From the IMG/VR virus record IMGVR_UViG_3300044568_003768, positions 1 through 48,501 of that record: a DNA stretch of 48,501 nt. The stretch is one strand, 5' to 3'. Positions 33,275 to 42,300 of this stretch are shown here, one piece after another. The notes beneath the pieces were generated by a model that saw nothing but the letters and a program-made list of their open reading frames with translations, had not been told where the DNA came from and made no database searches. Numbering within the stretch: the stretch's first letter is position 1; every line of letters begins with the position of its first letter. This DNA comes from a virus. The translations under genes were made by a program, and so were the position numbers.

Positions 33275-34444
33275 ATGGAAAAAATCTCTTTAGAAAAAGA
33301 AGAAAAAGAAACCTTTAACTGGGACATTCCCAGTGGACTGACCGTAAACAGAAAGATCGAAACACCAGGACACACTAAAATCTATTCCCACGAGGGATAT
33401 GCTTCTGCCTTGTATGCTCTCTATCGTGGAGCTAACCCTGCTACCTTTAGCTCGTCTAAAGATCTAGAAGATGGGGAAATCTACAAATGTAGAATTACGA
33501 CAGTTAGCGAAAATACTGCTCTTGGACACACCGAGACTGGCCAGACCATCTTTATTGATCTAAAGAAAGAGAGAAAAGATGCAATTAGATTAAACATCCA
33601 AGGTCTCGACTTCTCAGTTTCTAGTGAAATTGAAGCTATAGTTAGAGACATCAACGGAACTTACCATGGTTCAGTTGTTGAGTGTTATGTTCATAGTTTG
33701 AAGGCAGAATTTTTTGACCAAATTAAGAAGTGTTCTGTTGCATATCCTGCTAAAATTGAATCTGTTAATAAAGGTGGATTCCTAGTAGATATTTCTGGAG
33801 TTAAATGCTTTATGCCTGGTTCTCTTGCAGCAGCAAATAAAATTACAGACTTCGAATCTTACTTAGGAAAAACCCTCTATGTGATGATCGATGGCTATGT
33901 TCAGGTTAAAGATATTTTCGTAGTTTCCTATAAGAAGTATTTGAATCACATCATGAATTCTAAAATTCAAGAGCTAGATCTTACCAAGAAATACAAAGGT
34001 TCTGTTACCGGATCTTCTTCGTTTGGGCTGTTTGTTGAATGGGAAGACATCTACACCGGACTAATTCACAAGACAGAATTTGAAAATCAAATTGTTCAAG
34101 GATTTAATCCTGGGGACGAGATTGAATTCTACGTGAAAGAAGTTAAGGAAGACAACAAATTGACCTTGACTTTTGGAGCTCCTGTGGAGAAGACGGTTAA
34201 GATCTACGAGATTAAAGAGGCAATTGACAATGGAACTATCGAAGCTATGGCTGCGATTATTAAATACAAGAGAAAAAACGGATGTCTAGTTGAAGTTCCC
34301 GAAACAGGAATGATGGCGATGATTCCACAAGAAAAAGTAACCGAAGATCTTAAAAATGCTAAACCTGGAGACAGGATTGGAATTTTGATCTACGAAGTAG
34401 ACCCAGTAATGGGAAAAATATTCGCTAAACCTGTAAATGTCTAA
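33275..34444 (+). CDS. Multi-domain S1-like RNA-binding protein
   Basis: A 389-residue protein with at least two S1-type OB domains. Residues 154-220 (PAKIESVNKGGFLVDISGVK, FMPGS, then VVSYKKYL) match the typical S1 repeat of ribosomal protein S1, and residues 236-301 (YKGSVTGSSSFGLFVEWEDI, GLIH, PGDEIEFYVKEV) are a second. Residues 66-125 and 315-386 look like degenerate copies. Ribosomal S1 binds mRNA near the start codon and matters most where Shine-Dalgarno sites are absent, as here. A role in selecting phage mRNA is possible. It has its own late-type box and overlaps the next gene by eight bases. Confidence 0.8.
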   Translation: MEKISLEKEEKETFNWDIPSGLTVNRKIETPGHTKIYSHEGYASALYALYRGANPATFSSSKDLEDGEIYKCRITTVSENTALGHTETGQTIFIDLKKERKDAIRLNIQGLDFSVSSEIEAIVRDINGTYHGSVVECYVHSLKAEFFDQIKKCSVAYPAKIESVNKGGFLVDISGVKCFMPGSLAAANKITDFESYLGKTLYVMIDGYVQVKDIFVVSYKKYLNHIMNSKIQELDLTKKYKGSVTGSSSFGLFVEWEDIYTGLIHKTEFENQIVQGFNPGDEIEFYVKEVKEDNKLTLTFGAPVEKTVKIYEIKEAIDNGTIEAMAAIIKYKRKNGCLVEVPETGMMAMIPQEKVTEDLKNAKPGDRIGILIYEVDPVMGKIFAKPVNV

Positions 34445-35858
34445 CGACCTAAATCACTTTGATAAGCTCCATGCTTTAAACGCATCGGTCATTGGATTTG
34501 AATTCGAATTCTTTTCCAACATGGTCCGTGGCAGAATCGTGGAGTCTCTATCTAAGCTTTTAGGAAAGAAGGTAGTTTTATCTTCTAGATATCATTCTAA
34601 AATTCCAGTTACCCAAGACACATTCAAACTTGAACCGGATTATTCTGGAGGAAGTAAAATGAATGAACTTATAACTGGACCAATGCCATATGCGGAAGCA
34701 ATGCCCGTCTTGATTAAAGTTCTCAGATGGATAGACGAAAATGGTTGGACAAACGATAAGTGTGCTTTTCAGTTCTCGATTAGCTTCGATAAAATGAGAA
34801 AGGACGTCGTCACCAGAATGGAACATCTAGACAGACTTCAGTTTATTCTGGGACTAGACGAAGGTGTAATTTATTCTAAGTTTGGAAACAGAACAAACAC
34901 CGTCTATGCAAAATCAATCAAAAAAGTTACTCCGAGAAATAGATTTACCTCAATAGAGAATTTAACAACTATTGATCCTAAGATCTTTAAACTACCGGAC
35001 GATAAGTACTACGGAGCCAACTTTACTAAATTAAAAGACGGCTATATTGAGATCAGATATCTAGGTGGAAGAGATTACCAGAAGAAGATAACTCAGATTA
35101 GAGAAATTATCGACTATGTGGTTATCCACCTCTACAATATTCTTAGCGGAAGAGCTAGCTACACCCAGAAAGATCTTGATTCTCTGAAACAGATGATGAG
35201 GGAATATTCTAAAGTCGTGAAGAGTTTCTCTGATCCCAGAGCCTTTTTTATGCACTACCCAGATCTTCATTTGTTAGTTGATCTTAAAGGATTTGAGGAG
35301 AATATCAAGTCTTACTTTCCTATGATTAGAGACAAAGTTTTTGATCTAATCGTAGACGGAGGAGTTAGACACGGATTTTTTAACTATGACACATCCACTG
35401 GAAGATTTCAGTTGAAGAATTCTAGGATCCGAGACGCTGCTGCTGTTACAGATTTAGATCTTCTAGACTGCGACATTAAGGGATCTAGAGTTTTAAACTG
35501 CAACCTCTATTCTTGTAAAGCTAAAAACTGCCAGGTTGAGGACTCCCAACTTCTCACAGGAAATACCGTTTCCAATTCTAAAGTTAAAAATACATCTGCG
35601 GATTATTCAAACCATATGGAAGATTGCTATATAGACTGTGCAGGAAAGATTGTTGATTGCGACATCACCGGTGGGGTTATTAGAAAAGCAGACCTAGGAA
35701 GAAATGCTAAAGTCAGCGACGAGACCGAAAAAGTGAAAGACTTTGAAGATATCAGAGCGCAGAGATTTATTTCCGATTCAAGACTAAAAGACGTCAACGT
35801 GCACTTCCAGCCTCAGAAATTTAGAGATCAAAACTGGAAATATAAAAAACTATATTAA
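34437..35858 (+). CDS. Amidoligase-like protein with a C-terminal beta-helix-type tail
   Basis: A 473-residue protein. Residues 20-25 (GFEFEF), 65-72 (LEPDYSGG), 77-83 (ELITGPM), 110-118 (AFQFSISFD) and a later IEIRYLGGR fit the order of motifs in the amidoligase/glutamine-synthetase-like COOH-NH2 ligase superfamily (GxExE, D-S, E-SP, H-H-S, E-R). The His-x-His of the family is Gln-x-Ser here, so activity is uncertain. Residues about 326-425 hold short repeats rich in Asp, Asn and Cys (LDLLDCDIKGSRVLNCNLYS), like a pentapeptide or right-handed beta-helix. It is translated from an ATG overlapping the previous stop. A protein-modifying role in the virion is possible. Confidence 0.7.
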   Translation: MSNDLNHFDKLHALNASVIGFEFEFFSNMVRGRIVESLSKLLGKKVVLSSRYHSKIPVTQDTFKLEPDYSGGSKMNELITGPMPYAEAMPVLIKVLRWIDENGWTNDKCAFQFSISFDKMRKDVVTRMEHLDRLQFILGLDEGVIYSKFGNRTNTVYAKSIKKVTPRNRFTSIENLTTIDPKIFKLPDDKYYGANFTKLKDGYIEIRYLGGRDYQKKITQIREIIDYVVIHLYNILSGRASYTQKDLDSLKQMMREYSKVVKSFSDPRAFFMHYPDLHLLVDLKGFEENIKSYFPMIRDKVFDLIVDGGVRHGFFNYDTSTGRFQLKNSRIRDAAAVTDLDLLDCDIKGSRVLNCNLYSCKAKNCQVEDSQLLTGNTVSNSKVKNTSADYSNHMEDCYIDCAGKIVDCDITGGVIRKADLGRNAKVSDETEKVKDFEDIRAQRFISDSRLKDVNVHFQPQKFRDQNWKYKKLY

Positions 35859-35860
35859 CC

Positions 35861-36634
35861 ATGACCGAAGCGGAACTAATCCAAGAAATTAAAGACGACC
35901 TATCGGCGTCTTGTTCACTTCCATATAACCTTAACGATCAAGAGATCACTAGGATTATCAATAGGGCAAAAGCCTGGATGTACGACAACTATCAGTATGC
36001 GGTAGAGCAGAGATTCTTTGTTCTAGGATCTACTCTTTTTACTAGCCCAGAATTCCTAAGAACTAGACAGATTCAGCTTCCTGCTAAAATCGTCACAGTT
36101 TTTGACGTTAGAGAAGCAAACAATCCTGGGGTTTCAGGAAACCCAGATAGAGACTTTGGTAGCTCTAAGCTTCTTGGTTCTGAACTTCTGCTTTCACCTT
36201 TTATGGGGGACAACTTAGTTTATAGAACCGTTATGTATTCTTATTTTGATCTTGCAAAAGCATATCTTCTAGAAACTTTTGCTTTTAGATGGAACAAGAA
36301 CACTAAAAAATTAACCATCTTGGGTAGAAATCCTGCGGGATCCCCTAATAACGTTGGAACGGGCCCGAATAACTATGTTAGATCTGTAGCAGTTAGCTGC
36401 TTCGTTGCGATCGAAGATTCTGAACTTTTTGACGATGAGCTATTCTCCAGATACTGCAGGGCAAAAGCTAAACAACAGCTAGCGAGAGTAATCAGTGCAT
36501 TTAACTATAATCTTCCGGGTGGAGTCCAGGTTAATTCTGGAGATCTAAAAGCCATGGGAGACGTTGAAATGCAAGAAGTAATGGACATGATCAACGGAGA
36601 AAACACTCCATCTTACTTCCTTCAGTGGAACTAA
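35861..36634 (+). CDS. Virion structural protein near the baseplate genes
   Basis: A 257-residue protein beginning MTEAELIQEIKDDLS. It has a helical N-terminus, a strand-rich middle (LRTRQIQLPAKIVTVFDVRE), and a tail with FNYNLPGGVQVN and TPSYFLQWN. I recall close relatives annotated as structural proteins next to gp25 in large phages, but cannot name a T4 counterpart. It follows the amidoligase gene by two bases and is followed by a late-type box, so it closes this unit. Neck or baseplate roles are both possible. Confidence 0.6.
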   Translation: MTEAELIQEIKDDLSASCSLPYNLNDQEITRIINRAKAWMYDNYQYAVEQRFFVLGSTLFTSPEFLRTRQIQLPAKIVTVFDVREANNPGVSGNPDRDFGSSKLLGSELLLSPFMGDNLVYRTVMYSYFDLAKAYLLETFAFRWNKNTKKLTILGRNPAGSPNNVGTGPNNYVRSVAVSCFVAIEDSELFDDELFSRYCRAKAKQQLARVISAFNYNLPGGVQVNSGDLKAMGDVEMQEVMDMINGENTPSYFLQWN

Positions 36635-36665
36635 TCTTTTTTATTTTCCCAGCCTTTTTATGTTG

Positions 36666-36673
36666 GATATATA
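36666..36673 (+). promoter_or_regulatory. Putative phage late promoter GATATATA
   Basis: GATATATA in the gap before the gp25-like gene, 20 bases before its ATG. It probably drives the baseplate-wedge and fibre genes. Confidence 0.65.
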
Positions 36674-36693
36674 TTGGGAATTAATAGTTCCCG

Positions 36694-37065
36694 ATGATAG
36701 AAATTTACAACAGAGATCCAGGAGATTTTGGTTACAAAGAAGGCATTATCGAAACGACAGATCCAATCGAGATCTGCATCGGACAGATAAAAATGCTTCT
36801 TTTGACTAATAAAGGAGAAGTCCTTGGGGATCCTAACTTTGGGATCAGTTTAGACGAGCTAGTCTTTAATCTAGAGCTATCAGAGAACTCCATCAGAAGG
36901 GAAATCGACTTTCAAATCAACAGCTATTGCACACTTTTTTACGAATTGGGTGGATATTTCAAGCTTGAATTCTACCAGGGAACCCTGAGAGATATAGCAA
37001 ATCTTTATTTTTTTATCCCCGGATATTCGAATCTGAGCCCGGCAATATCACTACAAGTAACATAA
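36694..37065 (+). CDS. Baseplate wedge protein gp25-like
   Basis: A 123-residue protein, close to T4 gp25 (132). It has the family core: a hydrophobic helix (IEICIGQIKMLLLTNKGEVL), then GDPNFGISLDELVF and a later beta-helix pattern (FYELGGYFKLEF). gp25 links the wedge to the sheath and is a marker of contractile tails and related systems. It is directly followed by the gp6-like gene, the same pairing as in many contractile-tail gene clusters. Confidence 0.85.
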   Translation: MIEIYNRDPGDFGYKEGIIETTDPIEICIGQIKMLLLTNKGEVLGDPNFGISLDELVFNLELSENSIRREIDFQINSYCTLFYELGGYFKLEFYQGTLRDIANLYFFIPGYSNLSPAISLQVT

Positions 37066-37074
37066 TCCATAGGA

Positions 37075-38802
37075 ATGAATAATATTTTCCAGAAAAATAA
37101 TATCTTAATTAGGGGTCTACTCAACACGACCTACAACTTCTTGCAGAAGACCTACAACCAGAGCAGAAACGTTTTTACCACAGCTTCTGCGTGGGGACAG
37201 ATTCTATTTGTGCTGGAGAATCTCTCTCAGTTGATCCTTTATTTCATCGAGGACTCGATTACAGAGTTGAATATCTATGAAGCCACCAGAGACTACTCAG
37301 TTAGGAGTTTGGCTAGAATTGCCGGATACGATCCTGCAAGAGCGATGGCAGCTCAAGGAGAGGTTGCAGTGTCTTGGAATCTTAAGACGGCAGACGTTGG
37401 TGGTGGTGCAGTTATCATCCAAGAGAATACTAGAATTCAGTGCGAGCAGAATGGACTTGCCTATACCCTAATGATTAATGGACCAAGAGTTAAAGTTGCT
37501 CTTACCAGGGGAACAGCCTTTAAATTTAAGACTATCCAAGGGGCTTTTAGCACAACTACCTTTACTGGGACAGGTAATGCACTTCAGAGTTTTAACGTCC
37601 CTGTAAAGGGAGGGGTTTTTCTAGATCAATTCAACGTTAAAGTCTCGATCAACGACAGCAAATGGAAGCAATACTCTTCCTTATATGACATTCCTCTAGA
37701 GGGGCAGGGCTATTTAGTTATGTCTGGAATTAACGAGGGAATAGATATCTACTTCGGAAATTCAAACTTCGGAAAAGTACCCCCTCCTGGTTCGTTCATT
37801 AAGGTCGAATATCTCCAGACCTCAGGGTCTCTGGGTAATTTGAGATCGACTGCTACCTCTAAAATTACTTATAAATTTTTAGATCAAGGAACGGATTTAT
37901 TCGGAAAGGCGGTCAATTTGAACGACTACCTTCAGATAGTGAACACTGTTGACCCTTCTTTCGGAGCAGACGAGGAACCAATAGCAATTACCAGATTAGC
38001 AGCACCAAAAACCAGCAGAGCGTTTGTCTTTGCTAATGCTGCAAACTATGAAATATACCTGCAGAAATTTAATATCTTTTCTCAGATCCAAGCATTTTCC
38101 ACTTTTGATGACGAGTATCTAGATGACGATAATGTTGTTTATCTCTATCTAGTTCCGGATGTAACTATTGGACTTACTTCGAACGAGGATTATTTTAGCA
38201 TTCCCGTTTCTTCTTTCCTGCTAACTTCAGCCCAGAAATTAGCCATTCTAAATTTACTTGAAGATTCAGGATCTATGATAGCAATGACTGTTGTTAAAAT
38301 TATAGAACCTAGAATTTCTAGATATGTTGGAAATGCAATCATTACAACATTTGAAGGATTTGATCCTGAGATTATCAAAGACAAAATCCAGTCAACGATT
38401 TCCACCTACTTTATCAACTTGAAGAGGAGAGATAAAATTCCAAGATCTGACATGATCGCTCTGATTGAATCTGTCCCTGGGGTAGATTCTGTTTCTTTCT
38501 ACTTTGTTGGACAAGAGAATGAAGCATATCATGCTACTATAGATTCTCTTCCAAACACTAGCGTTTCTGAACTGAACACTAACATTGGATTCGATGAGTT
38601 TGGTGACATCATCATCGGAAGAGGAGAACTTGTGGTTATCCGAGGAGGATGGAATGACAGATACGGATCCTTCTACGAAGTTGGAATCGTCCCTGGTAAA
38701 CCCTCTGCACTGAATATTTCCATCAAGGGAATAGTTCCTGTTACCTACCTTTCTGAACTTGGAGCTGAAACTAAAGCCCAGTTAATAGCTGCAAATAAAT
38801 AA
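37075..38802 (+). CDS. Baseplate wedge protein gp6-like (gpJ family)
   Basis: A 575-residue protein. Near the N-terminus, ITELNIYEATRDYSVRSLAR followed by IAGYDPARAMAA is the characteristic gp6/gpJ-type motif, and the rest has the expected mix of beta-domains and a helical part (GMSG-type loops are absent). The late part has ISTYFINLKRRDKIPRSDMI and a VPGVDSVSF motif, also typical for the C-terminal domain. gp6 dimers form the inner wedge ring. The pairing with gp25 supports the call. It begins ten bases after the gp25 stop. Confidence 0.85.
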   Translation: MNNIFQKNNILIRGLLNTTYNFLQKTYNQSRNVFTTASAWGQILFVLENLSQLILYFIEDSITELNIYEATRDYSVRSLARIAGYDPARAMAAQGEVAVSWNLKTADVGGGAVIIQENTRIQCEQNGLAYTLMINGPRVKVALTRGTAFKFKTIQGAFSTTTFTGTGNALQSFNVPVKGGVFLDQFNVKVSINDSKWKQYSSLYDIPLEGQGYLVMSGINEGIDIYFGNSNFGKVPPPGSFIKVEYLQTSGSLGNLRSTATSKITYKFLDQGTDLFGKAVNLNDYLQIVNTVDPSFGADEEPIAITRLAAPKTSRAFVFANAANYEIYLQKFNIFSQIQAFSTFDDEYLDDDNVVYLYLVPDVTIGLTSNEDYFSIPVSSFLLTSAQKLAILNLLEDSGSMIAMTVVKIIEPRISRYVGNAIITTFEGFDPEIIKDKIQSTISTYFINLKRRDKIPRSDMIALIESVPGVDSVSFYFVGQENEAYHATIDSLPNTSVSELNTNIGFDEFGDIIIGRGELVVIRGGWNDRYGSFYEVGIVPGKPSALNISIKGIVPVTYLSELGAETKAQLIAANK

Positions 38803-38808
38803 GAAGAA

Positions 38809-39381
38809 ATGGCACTAGATTATTCTCCATATTTTCCGGACAAAGGGAAAAACGCTTATACGAATACCCCGGTTATTTCGTCTTCTAATTCTACTTCTAG
38901 TAGCCCGAATGGAATAAAGTATAAGAACTACACGACCAATTTTGACACTATAACAGACCTTTATCCAACTTCCGGTCAGGCTGAGACCAGATCTTATAAT
39001 TTGGGATGTTCCGGATACAGAACTGTTTTAATCTCCTCTAATGGAACTTATCAGTATGCTCCGTGCCAGACATCTGCCGAGTATACAACAATTATGGCGG
39101 GAATTCCAAAAGGGGATATGCCAAGAAGATACTACCTCTTTGATCAGACTGAAAATGTATTTGACGTTAAGGACTCAATCAACGATAACGCTTTCACTGG
39201 ATTCAACTACAGGGAACAAATTTTTCCTAGAACCTTATCTAATCTAATCTACGCAGATCCTGATAAAATCCCAATCCTAGACAAATACCAGAGGGTCGTA
39301 TTCGCACTGATTGAATCTGTTAAACAGATTCGAAATTATTTTAACTACACGGTTCCTTTTAATAACAGAAGAGTTTTCTAA
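38809..39381 (+). CDS. Unknown baseplate-region protein
   Basis: A 190-residue protein, Ser/Thr/Asn/Tyr-rich in its first 50 residues, with two Cys (LGCSGYRT and YAPCQTS) and a C-terminal helix (FALIESVKQIRNYFN). No family recognised. It is packed between the gp6-like gene and a very large wedge gene, so it is probably a small baseplate component. Confidence 0.6.
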   Translation: MALDYSPYFPDKGKNAYTNTPVISSSNSTSSSPNGIKYKNYTTNFDTITDLYPTSGQAETRSYNLGCSGYRTVLISSNGTYQYAPCQTSAEYTTIMAGIPKGDMPRRYYLFDQTENVFDVKDSINDNAFTGFNYREQIFPRTLSNLIYADPDKIPILDKYQRVVFALIESVKQIRNYFNYTVPFNNRRVF

Positions 39382-39383
39382 AG

Positions 39384-42300
39384 ATGGCAAATTTACACCT
39401 AAGGTTTTTTGACAAGCAAGGAGACCCTCTAAATTTCGCATATGTTGGGCCGACCGGATCTGTTAATCTAGATACCAGCTATTTATACTATTCCACAAAT
39501 ACCGGATCTTCTCCAGCGGAGGGATATATTTCTTTTGCGGATATCGACAATGGCCTAGTCTATCTAAATACAATTGATCGAACTAGAGGAAATCTCATTC
39601 CGTGGGCTCAAGAGGTTCTCAACGACATCATAGAAGGAGCAACCATTAGAGTTAATCTAGCGGTCTATCCTGCCAGCGATCTAAGTTTTAGGGTCACAAA
39701 TGTTGGAATCTCGGGATCCGTCATTACCCTGACCGTGGATAAGATCCTTGGGTCCACCATCATTTCAAACCAAAACGATATAAATTTATCGACCGAATAC
39801 ACAAATTTACCAGGAGGGTATTTTTATGGCGAGATATATTTTGACCCGATCTCTGCTGGACTCTACGAAAACCAACAGATCTTTATCGTCCAGGAGTTTG
39901 TCGTTGGATCTACCGGTGAACTTGGTTACCCTCACACTAGTGCAACCGGGCCAACTGCAGGAAATCAGTTGTGGAGAACCAGATGGGCTAACGACACATA
40001 CGGAAACACAGACGTTTCCGAGATCATCTTCACCTATCAGATTGTTCAGAACGACCCGGACATTTCAGGGGATCCGTCAATTATTAACTATCAGAATATT
40101 GCAATTCCTGTTGGAGGAACCTCAGCCGATTTTTATTCTATTGCTTATCCCGGGTATGTCCAAACACCTTCAGTAGATTCCTCTGCCCTTTCCATCAATG
40201 TTGCTCTAAATGCTCCTGATGTTGCGGCGGAAGTCTATGAGAGAAGACTTGTTGTTGAGGATATAACATCGGGAACACCAGAGAAGATTGTAGAAATTTT
40301 ATTCTATGGGCAGATCGTAGGAGAAGATTCCCGTCTGGACGTCCTGACCGCAAACTTAGGCCGGGCATTCTACCAGATAGATTCTACTATCCTTAGAGGG
40401 CACGATCCATATGAACCTCTACCCAACTGGATAGAGATTAACGAGAAGAGAAAGGAGCTAATGATTGCTGGGGAGGAAATTTTCCCATACATTGGAGCAT
40501 ATAAAGGACTAATTGGAGCACTCCAGCTCTTTGGGTACCAAGATCTAAGAATTAAGGAATACTGGCTGAATCTAAATTATCAGAAGATAAAGGTTAGTCC
40601 CCTGTTAGAAAATCAAATGTTTTTGAACAAGTACGACCAGAGTTTCATGGTCAATCAATCTATCCAGATTGCAGATGTTCTAGACAACGAAAACAGCGGA
40701 AAGTATAGGCTTGAACAGACATACGGCCCGGATTCTGATGGAAATTATGTTCTAAACGTTTCGGGGGAAGACACCTTAATTCCAAGTAAAACTTACAAGA
40801 AGACTTCTCTGTTTGGACTTTATTATGACCTGAATAAGTCGACTGCTCTGGAGGATGAATATGGATACCCAATTACCGAGGAAGCCTTTATCTTTAGCCA
40901 AGAGGAAATCCTGGTAAAACTATTTGCTCTAAAGCAGAGACTTAAGTTGACATATCTTCCATTGAATGCAAGAATTGTCGATATTACCGGAGAAGGAGTT
41001 TATTTTGAAGTCTATAACACTAGATCGTGGACTGACACGATGGAGAGGAACGACATTGATTCTGGATTTAATCTGGACATCAAAGCAAATCCTCCTCAGG
41101 GATACATTGAAGATTTAAGAGCTTTTGGAATTAGAACATACCCTAATTCTATTCAAGCTCCTATGAACTACTATGATGTTATTAACTATAACGTCAGCAT
41201 CGTAGGTCCTACCGGGAATGCATTTACTTTTTCTGGAGCTACCGGGCAAACTGACACATTCCAAAGTGTTCCTGGGTACAATCCAGTCATCATTCTAGAA
41301 AAAGGCAAGACGTATAACTTTACTGTCGTTACGACAGGATATGATTTCTATCTTACTACCCAGTCATCGTTGGCTCAAGTTGATCCTTTAGGTGTTACTA
41401 ACAATGGTGCAACAGGAGGAACTGGTGGCCCAGTTACAATCAATGTCAATCCTCAGGAGCAGACCGTAATTTACTACTATTCCAGCGTAAATCCGGGTAA
41501 TCTTAATGGATCTATTACGATAGTAAATTCTCCAAACTCAGACCTAGGAAACGTTTCCCTCCCTCTTACTAATCTGCAGAACTACACGGCAGATCAGAAT
41601 TCAGCGATGCTGGACTCGATTGCTAATTTCTACTATCTGAAAGAGAACGGAAAAATAAAATCTTTAGGAGATGGAACGTCAGATCCTGTCGACTATATTG
41701 AGCCTGCAACGGGTCTTCCTTATCAAAATCCAATCGGAATGCCAGTAGTCCTAGAGACTATCTTGGACATTTGGGTTTGGGATGAAATGGGGGTTAGTTG
41801 GAATTCTTTAAAACTACCTGATTTTAAAATTGGGGATCTGGTTAATGTTAAAACCTATCAAGACCCCTCTGGTCCTTTCTATGGACCAACTGGACCAACC
41901 GGAACTACTGGTGGAGTTGGCGCACAGATCATAGGAACAACCGGATCTTACACAGATCAAATTTACCAGGTTAGACTTTCGTCGGATCTTTCTACAACCT
42001 ATTTAACGGCAAACCTTCTAACTTCTACAATCCAGGATCTACAGCTTCTGAACTGGGAAAATATAGATTTTTCCACCTACAACGAGGTTGAATGGATTAT
42101 AGAAAAAACTGCAACCCAGCCAGGAACCTCATACTACTTCCAGAAGAGAGGGTATATCATGGACTACTATAGGTTGGCCCATTTTCTCCCTTACGTTGGA
42201 GAATATATGGTCACCTGCAATGTCTACGACTCGTTTAACTTCAAGAACAATATCATCAAGAATTCCCTTGTCAAGGTGGATCCAATTCAGCTTGAAATTG

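Noticed and set aside
41868-41930. Collagen-like domain in the large wedge protein
   Set aside because: Only a few G-x-x triplets occur in a row, too short for a triple helix.
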